Shown: positions 36,701 to 44,206, counted from the first letter of the stretch. The stretch: DNA of 64,000 bases from Novosphingobium aureum (GCF_015865035.1 NZ_JADZGI010000001.1:2728001-2792000); one strand, 5' to 3'. Notes: generated from the sequence alone by a model not told the origin. Made by a program: numbers and translations.

Positions 36701-37019
36701 GGGCGGAATGGAGACGAGGAGCGCGCTGCACGCGGCCACCGCCGGCTCGGCCGAGACCATCGGCAGGCTTGCCGACCTCGGCACGATCGAAGCGGGCAAG
36801 CTGGCCGACCTCGTCGTGCTCGACGCAGATCCCCTTGCCGACATCCACAATACCCTGCGCATCGCCTCGGTCATGCGCGACGGGCACCTCTACGCGGCGG
36901 ATACGCTTGACCGGATATGGCCCGAACCGCGGCCCATGCCAGCTCCATGGTTCGCCGATCGCGATGGCCCCGAGCAATGGCTGCCCGCCATGCCGGACGA
37001 CGCCGGTGCTCCCGACTGA
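33726..37019 (+). CDS. Secreted amidohydrolase fused to a PD40/TolB-like propeller
   Basis: Large two-part protein of 1097 aa. A signal peptide ends near A-F-A-R-P. Residues from about 30 to 640 form repeated PD40 propeller blades (S-P-D-G-K-T-V; S-P-D-G-R-S-I-A-F-V; T-P-D-G-K-A-L-L; S-P-D-G-T-M-L-A; S-P-D-G-R-E-L). An amidohydrolase barrel follows: the metal motif H-x-H is H737/H739 (D-E-H-D-H-V), a conserved late histidine is in M-G-A-H-G-E, and the C-terminus has the usual G-x-I-E-x-G-K-L-A-D-L-V-V-L-D. Probably hydrolyses an amide or peptide-like bond in the periplasm. Translationally coupled to the PepSY gene. Confidence 0.88.
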   Translation: MTLRAALLALTVPLSTATILASPAFARPIADAAQLPITPARTLRIDAQSGTWVSLDISPDGKTVVFDMLGDIYTMPIGGGEARQLTTGLGFDTQPTFSPDGRSIAFVSDRSGADNVWVMKRDGSGARALTRSDDVGVFASPAWNTQGTGLFVSRYYADVNNYALVSVDLDGSLTSLAPVKPVADAPRASWHSTLGAVAAPDGRHVYFARLTGGLDFDEINTWSIVRRDLETGEEQVVVGDSGERGHERPTVFRPMIAPDGRTLAYATRRGSETQLRLRDLATGLDRKIAQTEPDQLEASMWQDIVPRYAFTPDGKALLLTRAGRFERVDIADGTVTPVPFHAAMEVAVAPSTRVDIREDRGPVQARLVQAPVASPDGTMLAYSALGHIYLQKADGTGAPVRLDRGAERDEELAFLPGWSPDGRELVYVTWSEASGGMVWKQSVDRIGEPQAMAATRAYYSYPVFTPDGREVVTLRSPMAARRKATFDIGQMRQSDLVALPASGAQGPEDLRVIHSGMIGSRPQFTKAPGKVHLLTPRGLAAIDMATGKSALVAQVTGPGYYFLEGNTPVDDIRISPDGEWLLVQTVEQLTLVRTPEPGTSIDLDDPAVPTRRLTTVGADFFEWERDGSIDWSVGSRFHHLALAQALPGAAGEPEALARVTDMKVEAPRAMASGTLLLRGARILTMADADRIIADADLLITDGRIAAVGPRGSFPVPAGTTVRDVTGKTILPGFIDEHDHVAEIRRNVLSLDDWGLKSRLAWGVTTSFDPSTLSIDMLAYQDLLDTGAMIGPRLRSTGPAIFSFNRFASLDEVRAVMRRYRDDWGLRNIKQYRTGNRRVRQWMAMGARELGLQPTTEGALSLKLDLTQMLDGFAGNEHALAAPLGDDVIGLMTAMRTSYATTMMITHRGPDGADWFANESHASTNPKIAHFWPPVAIEQKLGERPGRPLATYGFDEIAGGAARLAQAGGLVGMGAHGEVPGIGFHWEMFAHVLGGMETRSALHAATAGSAETIGRLADLGTIEAGKLADLVVLDADPLADIHNTLRIASVMRDGHLYAADTLDRIWPEPRPMPAPWFADRDGPEQWLPAMPDDAGAPD

Positions 37020-37027
37020 GCGCGCGC

Positions 37028-37060
37028 ACTTGGCCCCCTGTGCGCCAATAGACTGGATGT
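37028..37060 (+). promoter_or_regulatory. Direct-repeat element ACTTGG ... ACTGGATGT, copy 3
   Basis: ACTTGG at 37028 and ACTGGATGT at 37052, GG-to-GG distance 23, in the 75-bp gap before the second amidohydrolase. It keeps the ACTGGATGT core but not the flanking A/T-rich inverted repeat. Confidence 0.45.
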
Positions 37061-37094
37061 CGCCCGGACCACACCCACGCGCAAGAGTAACGGC

Positions 37095-38810
37095 ATGAAG
37101 AAATTCCCCGATCACACACTTCGCGGATGCGTGAAGACTGACCGGCGCACCCTCGTCGGCGGCTTTGGCGCCACGCTGCTCGCCGGAATGCTGGCAAGTC
37201 CGTGGCGTGCACTGGCCGCCGAGCGTGGGCTCGACCTCGCACTTGTCAACGGCCGTTTCTGGACCGGCCTGCCCGGACAGCCCGCCACTGGCGCGATCGG
37301 CATCCTCGGCAACCGCATCGCGGTCCTGGGCGAGGACGCGGTGAGGAGCCTCTCGACCCGGCGTACACGGGTGATCGATCTGGGCGGCGCCTTTGCCATG
37401 CCCGCCTTCACCGAGGCCCATACCCATTTCCTCAAGGGCGCCGCGACGCTGGTCCAGCCCGACTTGCTCAAGGCTCGGGACCGCAGCGAATTTGCGGCCC
37501 TGATCGCCGCCACTGCCAAGCAGCGCCCCGGCAAGTGGATACTGGGCGGCACCTGGGACGAGCAACGCCTCGGCGGCGGTCTGCCCACCCGCGACTGGAT
37601 CGATGCCGTCACCCCCGACACCCCGGTCGCGGTACCGCGTACAGACCTGCACAGCACCTTGCTGAACACCCTCGCGCTCAAGCTGGCGGGTATCACCCGC
37701 GACACCCCCGATCCGGCGGGCGGCGTGATCGTTCGCGATGCCGCGGGCGAACCGACCGGCATCCTTAAGGACAACGCCCGCAAACTGGTCGAGCGGGTGA
37801 TCCCGGCGATGTCGGACAGCGAAGTTGACGATCTCATCACGCGCGGCATCGACCATGGCCTGAGCAAGGGCGTGGCGCAGATCCACAATCCGGAGATCGA
37901 CTGGAGCGTCTACCACCCCTTGCGGCGCCTGCACGCTCGCGGGGCGCTCTCGGCCCGCTTCCAGGCCTATGTCCCGCTGGCCGACTGGGAAAAGATGGCT
38001 GCCATCGTCGCAGAGGAAGGCACCGGCGACGACTGGCTGCGCTGGGGCAAGGTCAAGGGACTGTCCGATGGCTCGCTCGGATCGCGCACCGCCGTCTTCT
38101 ACGACGACTATGCCGATGCCCCCGGGCAGAAGGGCGTGCGCGTCACCGGTCTCGACGATCTCGAGCAATGGATCGCAGCGGCAGACGCCCATGGCCTTCA
38201 GGTCGCGACCCATGCCATCGGCGATCGCGCCAACGACGAAGTGCTCGACATCTACGCCCGCGTCGCGCAGGCCAACGGCCCGCGCGACCGGCGCTTTCGC
38301 ATCGAACATGCCCAGCACCTGCGTGCCTCGAGCATCGCGCGCTTTGCCAGCCAGCAGGTCGTCGCTTCGGTCCAGCCCTATCACGCCATCGACGACGGCC
38401 GCTGGGCAATCGAACGGATCGGTCCCGAGCGGCTTCAGGGTACGTACGCCTTCGGTTCGCTGCTCGCGAGCTGCGCGCATGTCGCCTTCGGCTCTGACTG
38501 GCCGGTCGCCCCGCTAGACCCGCTGACCGGAATCGAGGCCGCGGTCACGCGCCGAACCATCGACGGAGCCAACCCCGAAGGCTGGCTGCCCGATCAGAAG
38601 ATCACCGTCGAACAGGCGCTCACCTGCTACACCGCAGGCAATGCCTGGGCGGGCTTCATGGACGATCGCGCAGGGCGCCTCGCGCCCGGCTACCTTGCCG
38701 ACATCGCGGTGTTCGACGCGGACCTCACGACCATCGCCCCTTCCGCTCTTCCATCAGCGAAAGTGCTGCACACTTTCGTCGATGGACAAGAGCGCTACGC
38801 CGCACAGTGA
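37095..38810 (+). CDS. Tat-exported amidohydrolase (YtcJ/NfdA-like)
   Basis: Metal-dependent amidohydrolase of 571 aa. The N-terminus has T-D-R-R-T-L-V-G-G followed by a small hydrophobic stretch and A-L-A-A, a twin-arginine signal. The metal-binding H-x-H is at H109/H111 (E-A-H-T-H-F), with later metal ligands in A-T-H-A-I-G-D-R-A and R-I-E-H-A-Q, and the terminal G-x-L-A-P-G-Y-L-A-D-I-A-V-F-D strand. Family members hydrolyse N-substituted formamides and similar amides. It follows the first amidohydrolase but has its own upstream ACTGGATGT element. Confidence 0.88.
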   Translation: MKKFPDHTLRGCVKTDRRTLVGGFGATLLAGMLASPWRALAAERGLDLALVNGRFWTGLPGQPATGAIGILGNRIAVLGEDAVRSLSTRRTRVIDLGGAFAMPAFTEAHTHFLKGAATLVQPDLLKARDRSEFAALIAATAKQRPGKWILGGTWDEQRLGGGLPTRDWIDAVTPDTPVAVPRTDLHSTLLNTLALKLAGITRDTPDPAGGVIVRDAAGEPTGILKDNARKLVERVIPAMSDSEVDDLITRGIDHGLSKGVAQIHNPEIDWSVYHPLRRLHARGALSARFQAYVPLADWEKMAAIVAEEGTGDDWLRWGKVKGLSDGSLGSRTAVFYDDYADAPGQKGVRVTGLDDLEQWIAAADAHGLQVATHAIGDRANDEVLDIYARVAQANGPRDRRFRIEHAQHLRASSIARFASQQVVASVQPYHAIDDGRWAIERIGPERLQGTYAFGSLLASCAHVAFGSDWPVAPLDPLTGIEAAVTRRTIDGANPEGWLPDQKITVEQALTCYTAGNAWAGFMDDRAGRLAPGYLADIAVFDADLTTIAPSALPSAKVLHTFVDGQERYAAQ

Positions 38811-38832
38811 CGGGCCACAACAGGGAATACGC

Positions 38833-39474
38833 ATGAGCACGATACCTGCGACCGGCACCGGACCGGCGCCATTCGAGCAATTTACCGACGCGGACCTGCG
38901 CGACCTGATCGCCCAGTTCCCCCTGGCCTGGGTCCTGCCATGCAGCTGCGATGCAGGCCTGCCCAGCCTGCTGCCGATGCTGCTGCGCTGCGACGAGGCC
39001 GGTAGGCCAGTGTCCCTGCTCGGCCATCTCGCGCGGCGCAACCCGCTGGTCGAAGCGCTGCGCGCCGCGCCCCATGCCCTGTTCCTGTTCACCGGCCCGC
39101 AGGGCTACGTCTCTCCAGGACTCGTCTCGAACCCGGCCTGGGCGCCGACCTGGAACTATGCGCAGGTCCGGATCGAGGCGAAGGTACGCTTCAGCGAGGG
39201 ACGCGCCGACGAGGCGCTCGCCGCACTGGTCGGGCACATGGATCGCGATGATGCCACAGGCTGGCAGCCGCGCGACGTTGGAGACCGATACGATGCGATG
39301 GAGCGCGCGATCATCGCCTTCGAGGCCGACATCACCCGCATCGAAGGCCGCTTCAAGCTGGGCCAGGACGAGACCGATCAGACCCTCGGACAGATCCTGG
39401 AGGGACACCGCGATCCGGCGCTCGTGCAGTGGATGCGCCGCGCCAACGACGAGAGGCTCACAGGCACGACCTGA
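38833..39474 (+). CDS. FMN-binding PaiB-like protein
   Basis: Split-barrel flavin-binding protein of 213 aa, PaiB family. Characteristic segments are F-P-L-A-W-V-L near 39, L-L-G-H-L-A-R-R-N-P-L at about 66, F-T-G-P-Q-G-Y-V-S-P, and P-A-W-A-P-T-W-N-Y-A-Q-V; the C-terminal part has I-E-G-R-F-K-L-G-Q-D-E. The family is often named a negative transcriptional regulator, but no DNA-binding domain is visible, so an enzymatic or flavin-shuttling role is as likely. It lies 22 bases after the amidohydrolase and is probably co-transcribed. Confidence 0.82.
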   Translation: MSTIPATGTGPAPFEQFTDADLRDLIAQFPLAWVLPCSCDAGLPSLLPMLLRCDEAGRPVSLLGHLARRNPLVEALRAAPHALFLFTGPQGYVSPGLVSNPAWAPTWNYAQVRIEAKVRFSEGRADEALAALVGHMDRDDATGWQPRDVGDRYDAMERAIIAFEADITRIEGRFKLGQDETDQTLGQILEGHRDPALVQWMRRANDERLTGTT

Positions 39475-39581
39475 TCGCGCCCGCTTACCAGGCAACCTTG
39501 CGCTGACTGCCGCGCCGAACGCAACTGCGGGTGTGTCAGATCGACCACCTGCATCGCGCGCCAGCCGTGATGCCAGCATGA

Positions 39582-39610
39582 TTGCAATTTTTCCCACGAT
39601 GGCCTATATC
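39582..39610 (+). promoter_or_regulatory. Sigma70-like promoter upstream of infA
   Basis: TTGCAA (39582-39587) and TATATC (39605-39610) with an ideal 17-base spacer, in the 273-bp gap before infA. Initiation would give a 5' leader of about 130 bases. Confidence 0.55.
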
Positions 39611-39747
39611 TCCCCTGCCGCGTCGCCAGCGACGGGAATTTCGGCCGCTTCTGGCGGCTTCCCTTCCTTTTCCAGCTGCTTGGCCTGCTGACTTGCCGAT
39701 AGCGTGCAAGCCCTGCCAAGTGCGTTCAGTTTTTTGGATTTATAGAA

Positions 39748-40017
39748 TTGGCCAAAGAAGAACTTTTGACGATGGAAGGCTGCATCGAGGAAATCCTCCC
39801 CGATGGGCGCTTCGCTGTACTGCTCGACAATGATCACCGGATCATTGCCTACACCGCCGGCAAGATGCGCAAGTTCCGCATCCGTTCGGTCGTCGGTGAC
39901 CGCGTTCACGTCGAACTGACGCCTTACGACCTCACCAAGGGTCGCATCGTCTTCCGTGAGCGTACGCCCGGGCAGGCTGGCGGACCTCCGCGTCGGCGCG
40001 GCGGCTTCAAGAGGTAA
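39748..40017 (+). CDS. infA: Translation initiation factor IF-1
   Basis: S1/OB-fold initiation factor of 89 aa that binds the ribosomal A site. The body M-E-G-C-I-E-E-I-L-P, H-R-I-I-A-Y-T-A-G-K-M-R-K-F-R-I-R, G-D-R-V and T-P-Y-D-L-T-K-G-R-I matches IF-1. A Gly/Pro/Arg tail of about 16 residues extends past the usual end, seen in some sphingomonads. The start is TTG at 39748, because it restores the family N-terminus M-A-K-E-E-L-L; the next ATG (39772) would delete it. The ribosome site is weak. Confidence 0.93.
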   Translation: MAKEELLTMEGCIEEILPDGRFAVLLDNDHRIIAYTAGKMRKFRIRSVVGDRVHVELTPYDLTKGRIVFRERTPGQAGGPPRRRGGFKR

Positions 40018-40022
40018 CGTAG

Positions 40023-40041
40023 GCGCGGCACGAAGCCGCGC
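40023..40041 (+). terminator. Strong hairpin just after infA
   Basis: GCGCGGC (40023-40029), loop ACGAA, GCCGCGC (40035-40041). A perfect 7-bp GC stem 5 bases after the infA stop, without a T-run. It may stabilise the infA 3' end or pause transcription before the small ORF. Confidence 0.4.
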
Positions 40042-40055
40042 ATGACAAGGAAATT

Positions 40056-40205
40056 ATGCAAATTGAAATGAAGGGTGCGGACAAGCGCCCCGCGAATACC
40101 GAGTACACTCCCCTTATTGCTGCATCGCTGATGACGCCGCGCAGGTCCGAGGGACAACTATCCCGCAAGCACTTGCGCCGCCTCGTCGCGGCAATGGTCG
40201 ACTGA
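40056..40205 (+). CDS. Small ORF, 49 residues, unknown function
   Basis: Candidate small protein M-Q-I-E-M-K-G-A-D-K-R-P... ending R-L-V-A-A-M-V-D. The ATG follows AAGGAAATT at ideal ribosome-site spacing, better than that of infA itself. It is basic (several Arg/Lys, helix-prone C-terminal half L-S-R-K-H-L-R-R-L-V-A-A-M-V) with no Cys, signal peptide or recognisable family. It lies between infA and the NO-synthase cluster, on the same strand. It could be a real small protein, a regulatory leader or, less likely, a precursor peptide for the radical SAM enzyme; I cannot decide. Confidence 0.45.
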   Translation: MQIEMKGADKRPANTEYTPLIAASLMTPRRSEGQLSRKHLRRLVAAMVD

Positions 40206-40691
40206 ACAGGCCTGCTGACTGGCGGCGAAAGCCGCGCCAGCATCAGGGCCTGAAGGGGGCCGAAACCTTCCCGGGACTGATCCCGGGGAGGGGCACGCCA
40301 CGGCCAAACCCATTGCGAGACCAATCGCCCTCGCAGGCAGCCAAGTTCAGCTTGACCATCTGGCTCGATAACGACGCCCGATGGCTGCTCGTGTTGCCCG
40401 GCATCTCCATCCACACTTTCATCGACCGCCCTTTGGCCTGCGTGTTCCATGGCGCTTCAACGGCTTGCCTGTCACATACCGGGACAGGCGCACTCAGGCG
40501 TGCGCCACCGCGCGTCGGGACGGCTTGATGTAGCAGACCGGATGCTCGTAGAGACGGTCTGAAGCCTGCTTCCCTGATCATGTCCAACGAGGCAGCTTCG
40601 GGGCGACAGGCGCCGACACAGTTCAACCACTTCCCGAAAGGCGCTGCTCCGAAGGCAGGTCGACAATACGGGTCCTTGGGGTCGCGCAGGT
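40206..40691. other. Intergenic region before the NO-synthase cluster
   Basis: About 486 bases without a gene I can support. Two hairpins are visible: CTGGC-GGC-GAAA-GCC-GCGCCAG near 40217-40238 and CCGGGACTGATCCCGG near 40273-40288. Short frames on both strands lack ribosome sites and family resemblance. It probably holds the cluster promoter. Confidence 0.45.
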
Positions 40692-41570
40692 TTGACAGGT
40701 GCTCACATTCCGGTCCCGGACCGAAGCCTCGAAATCATCGTGCCTGTCCATGACGAGATCGTGGCCCTGCAGAGCAGCGCCCCGCTTCTGCTCGAGGGCC
40801 TTCCTGCCGATGCCCGGCTCATCTATGTCTGCAACGGCTGCACGGACGACAGCGCGGCATACCTTCGCAACCTTCGCGATGCGCGCATCACGTTGATCGA
40901 ACTGCCGAAACCGTCGAAGAGCGCAGCCTTGCGTGCAGGCGAAGCCGCTTGCTCGGCGCTTCCCCGCTTCTACGTCGATGCCGACGTGGACGTCACTGGA
41001 AGGACAATCGCAGCACTTGCCCGCGAGCTTGACGGCGATGACGCGATCGAGCTGGTCTCGCCGCAGCTGCACTTCGACCTCACGCATTGCGGACCGCTCG
41101 CCCGACGGGTCAATGCACTGTGGCTCAAACTGCCCCACGGCAGCGCCAGCTCGTTCCAGCAAGTGATCGGGATCAGTGCCGCAGGCCGCTCGCGCTGGGA
41201 CGTGATGCCCGACATCACCGCCGACGACAGCTTCATTGCCGCACATGTCCCCGCCCAGTTGCGCCGCAAGGTGACAACGCAGAGCGCAACCGTGCGCCCG
41301 CCGGCCAGCATCGCCGCGCTGTTCGGGGTCCGCCTGCGCATCCTCAAGGGGCTGGACGAGCTCGCAGCCATAGGCATTGCCCGTCCGCGCGCACCCGGCC
41401 AGCGGTGCGCCTTGCGCCGTGCCCTGCTGGACCCGCACACGACTCTGGGCGCGCTTGTCCATATTGCCATCGGGCTTGCCGCCAAGGCAGCCTATATCGC
41501 GGGCATGGGCCGCCGCGGCTGGTACCGCGACGAGACCTCGCGCGCGCGGCTGGCAAGGCAGTCGTCATGA
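40692..41570 (+). CDS. Family 2 glycosyltransferase
   Basis: Glycosyltransferase of 292 aa with a GT-A fold. The N-terminal strand is S-L-E-I-I-V-P-V-H-D-E; K-S-A-A-L-R-A-G follows the nucleotide-binding region and the metal-binding D-x-D is in F-Y-V-D-A-D-V-D. The middle has I-T-A-D-D-S-F in place of the usual E-D-x-D. It starts at TTG (40692); no better start was found, so the exact N-terminus is uncertain. Its stop overlaps the sulfotransferase ATG (ATGA). It would transfer a sugar from a nucleotide donor to an unknown acceptor, as first enzyme of the four-gene NOS cluster. Confidence 0.8.
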   Translation: MTGAHIPVPDRSLEIIVPVHDEIVALQSSAPLLLEGLPADARLIYVCNGCTDDSAAYLRNLRDARITLIELPKPSKSAALRAGEAACSALPRFYVDADVDVTGRTIAALARELDGDDAIELVSPQLHFDLTHCGPLARRVNALWLKLPHGSASSFQQVIGISAAGRSRWDVMPDITADDSFIAAHVPAQLRRKVTTQSATVRPPASIAALFGVRLRILKGLDELAAIGIARPRAPGQRCALRRALLDPHTTLGALVHIAIGLAAKAAYIAGMGRRGWYRDETSRARLARQSS

Positions 41571-42613
41571 CCGGCCCCATATTCATCACCGGGGCCTCGC
41601 GTTCGGGGACCGAGCTGCTGCGCGCCGTACTCAATCGACATCCCGAAGTGCACATCACGGGCGAAAGCCATTATTTCGCCGATCCGCGCGCGCGCCTTGC
41701 CGATCCGGCCCGACCGACCCCGCGCGAACGCGAGGCGCTGCTCGATCACTTCATGCGCGTCTCGATGCACGGCTACGGGCTGCCGATCTCCCCGACCCAG
41801 GGCCCGGGCCGCGCTCGCCTTGAACAGGCCTGGGCCCGGGAAGGACAAGGTGCCGACGCCCTGTTCACCGCCAGTTGCCGCGCCAACGCCGCCTTGGAGG
41901 GCAAGGTGCGCTGGGGTGAGAAGACCCCGCGCCACCTCTATTGCATCGACCAGATTCTCGCCGCTTTTCCGGAAGCCAAGATCATCGTGTGCCAACGCGA
42001 TCCGCGCGCGGCGGTGATCTCGTATCGCGACTGGCGCAACAACTGGTTCGATAGATCCCAACTCGGGGCAAGCGAACTGGCCGCCGTCGAACAGGAGGAA
42101 AGGCGCGCCCGCCGCTCCTACAACCTCACCATCGCCAGCCTCTTGTGGCGCTCGGCGATCGAGGCCGGTCGCGCCGCGCAGGCCCGCCACGGCACCGACA
42201 AGGTCCGGCTGCACAGATACGAAGACCTGGTCGAAAACCCTCAATCAACCGTGAGGGCAATCACGGACTGGCTCGGCCTGCCCTTTACAAATGATGTCCT
42301 GAACGTAAACATCGTTAACAGTTCTTATACCAAGATTGCCAATTCGCGGGGTATCGATCCAAGAGTTGGTTCGCGATGGCGCGAGAAGATCTGCAAAAAC
42401 GAAGCGGCCTATATCGAACTGCTCACAAGTAAACATATGCAAGATTCAGGTTACGAGCGGGAGTACGGTCGGCCGTCGGCCAGATTTCTGGCCATCGAGA
42501 TCGCAAAACTCGCTCCCGCTACAGCGAGGATTGCTCTTGCCAACCACGCCCGGATGGGAAGCCCCTTGAAGTTCATTTCGGAAAGAATGCGAAGCCTTGT
42601 CCAGTCCGCTTGA
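41567..42613 (+). CDS. Sulfotransferase family protein
   Basis: PAPS-dependent sulfotransferase of 348 aa. The 5'-phosphosulfate loop is I-T-G-A-S-R-S-G-T-E-L-L at about 7-18. The 3'-phosphate site is C-Q-R-D-P-R-A-A-V-I-S-Y with the conserved R and S, and the C-terminal part has the family R-Y-E-D-L-V. It would move sulfate from PAPS to a hydroxyl or amine of a glycan or small molecule. Base composition drops in GC near 42240-42460. It is coupled to the glycosyltransferase, so the transferred sugar is a plausible acceptor. Confidence 0.85.
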   Translation: MTGPIFITGASRSGTELLRAVLNRHPEVHITGESHYFADPRARLADPARPTPREREALLDHFMRVSMHGYGLPISPTQGPGRARLEQAWAREGQGADALFTASCRANAALEGKVRWGEKTPRHLYCIDQILAAFPEAKIIVCQRDPRAAVISYRDWRNNWFDRSQLGASELAAVEQEERRARRSYNLTIASLLWRSAIEAGRAAQARHGTDKVRLHRYEDLVENPQSTVRAITDWLGLPFTNDVLNVNIVNSSYTKIANSRGIDPRVGSRWREKICKNEAAYIELLTSKHMQDSGYEREYGRPSARFLAIEIAKLAPATARIALANHARMGSPLKFISERMRSLVQSA

Positions 42614-42670
42614 ACAGCAGAGCTGCCACGTTCGTCCAAACTTAACGGTCCACGGCGAAAGGATGAGCGC

Positions 42671-44194
42671 ATGAAAGCCGCAGTTGGCATCGATAACGTG
42701 CTCCCGCTCTCCCCGATCGGCAGCAAGCCCCGCAATATCCTGCTGGTCGACCTCAACAACTTTGCCAGTTTCCCGACGCTAGCGGTGGGCATCATCACCG
42801 CGTCGCTGCGAAACCACGGCTATCGCGTGCAGATGATCTCGCCGCTCGCCTACGACGTGCCGGCAGCCGAGCGCGAGCGCGCCGAGACTTTCGTCGACCA
42901 CCTCCAGCGGCGCATCCACCTTTCCACATTCGCGCCCTTGCGCGCGGCCCGCGACGGCCTGCGCCGGGCACGTGACTGGTACCGCAACCGCCCGCACCCG
43001 CGCGTCCTTTCCGAAGTTGCCAAGGCACTGCGCGACAAGCCCGATGCAATCCTGCTGTCGGCCTATCTCCAGCACCACAGCACGGTGCGCGAGGTCGGCA
43101 AGCTTGCGCGCGATGCCGGCGTGCCGCTGGTCCTTGGCGGCCCCGCCTTCAGCCAGCCGGGCACGATCGAGGCATGGCGCACCATCCCGGGCCTCAGCCT
43201 GATCGCCGGAGCCGAAGCCGACCTCATGTTGCCCTCGCTCATCTCGACGCTGCTCGACAAGGGCGACCTGACCGCCTTCCCCGGCGTCACCCTGCCAGAG
43301 GGGCCGGTGCGTCCCGCCGCGCCGCCGCTGCGCAATCTCGACGCCTCGCCGGTCCCCGATTTCACGGACTTTCCCTGGGATCGCTACCCGGTACGCATCA
43401 TCCCGATGATGGCCAGCCGCGGCTGCCAGTGGAACAAGTGCAATTTCTGCTCGGACATCGTCTCGGTCAGCGGCCGCACCTATCGCAACCGCAGCCTCGA
43501 TTCCGTGCTTCACGAAATGCGCGAGCAGGCCGCGCGCCATGCGACGCAGAACTTCCTGTTCCTCGACCTCAAGCTGAACTCGAACCCGGCGCTGTTTCGC
43601 GGCATCATCGAGAATGCCCAGCGCGTGGTGCGCGGCGCGCAGTGGATCGGCACCGTCCACGTCGACCTGCGCCCCGACAACGGCCTCTCGCGCGCGGACC
43701 TGCGGGCCGCGGCCAGCGCGGGGCTGCGCCGCGTCAGCTTCGGGCTGGAGAGCGGCAGCCAGCGCATGCTCGACCTCATGGACAAGGGCTGCAGCGTCGA
43801 GGCCAATTCGCAGTTCATCCGCCATGCCCACGAGGCCGGCATCAGCGTGCGCTCGACGATGTTCAAGGGCTACCCCGGCGAAACCGCCGAGGACCTCGAG
43901 ATGACCGCCGACTTCCTCGAGGCCCACCTGCCCTACATCGACCGCATCCGCTACAACGAGTTCTCGATCCTCTCGGGAACCCCGATCTACGAGCGCATGG
44001 TCGGCAACGACGAGGCCTATCCGAGCCTGCACACCTTGCGCACCGACGATCGCAACGCGCGGCTGTGGTACCGCAATTCGGAGACCGGTGGACGCGCCTA
44101 CCGCAAGGCCAAGTCGCGCGTGCTCGACCTCGTCTTCGCGATCAACAAGCGCAAGATCCGCTCCTCGGCGCGCGTGTTCGACGGGCTGATGTAA
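42671..44194 (+). CDS. B12-binding-domain radical SAM enzyme
   Basis: Radical SAM protein of 507 aa with an N-terminal cobalamin-binding-type Rossmann domain (about 20-195: F-P-T-L-A-V-G-I-I; L-V-L-G-G-P-A-F-S) and a radical SAM barrel. The cluster cysteines are C252, C257 and C260 in S-R-G-C-Q-W-N-K-C-N-F-C, a C-x4-C-x2-C spacing rather than the common C-x3-C-x2-C. S-F-G-L-E-S-G-S-Q-R is the SAM-binding strand motif. Such enzymes methylate or rearrange unreactive carbons in natural products and lipids. The classical B12 base-off D-x-H-x-x-G is not evident, so cobalamin use is uncertain. Third gene of the cluster. Confidence 0.88.
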   Translation: MKAAVGIDNVLPLSPIGSKPRNILLVDLNNFASFPTLAVGIITASLRNHGYRVQMISPLAYDVPAAERERAETFVDHLQRRIHLSTFAPLRAARDGLRRARDWYRNRPHPRVLSEVAKALRDKPDAILLSAYLQHHSTVREVGKLARDAGVPLVLGGPAFSQPGTIEAWRTIPGLSLIAGAEADLMLPSLISTLLDKGDLTAFPGVTLPEGPVRPAAPPLRNLDASPVPDFTDFPWDRYPVRIIPMMASRGCQWNKCNFCSDIVSVSGRTYRNRSLDSVLHEMREQAARHATQNFLFLDLKLNSNPALFRGIIENAQRVVRGAQWIGTVHVDLRPDNGLSRADLRAAASAGLRRVSFGLESGSQRMLDLMDKGCSVEANSQFIRHAHEAGISVRSTMFKGYPGETAEDLEMTADFLEAHLPYIDRIRYNEFSILSGTPIYERMVGNDEAYPSLHTLRTDDRNARLWYRNSETGGRAYRKAKSRVLDLVFAINKRKIRSSARVFDGLM

Positions 44195-44206
44195 GGCGCG
44201 CGCCGG

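Noticed and set aside
35151..38480. 1109-residue minus-strand frame opposite the two amidohydrolases
   Set aside because: Covers two clear genes on the plus strand and has no recognisable domain.
40243..40626. Minus- and plus-strand frames in the gap before the glycosyltransferase
   Set aside because: No convincing start signals and unstructured composition; not supported as genes.
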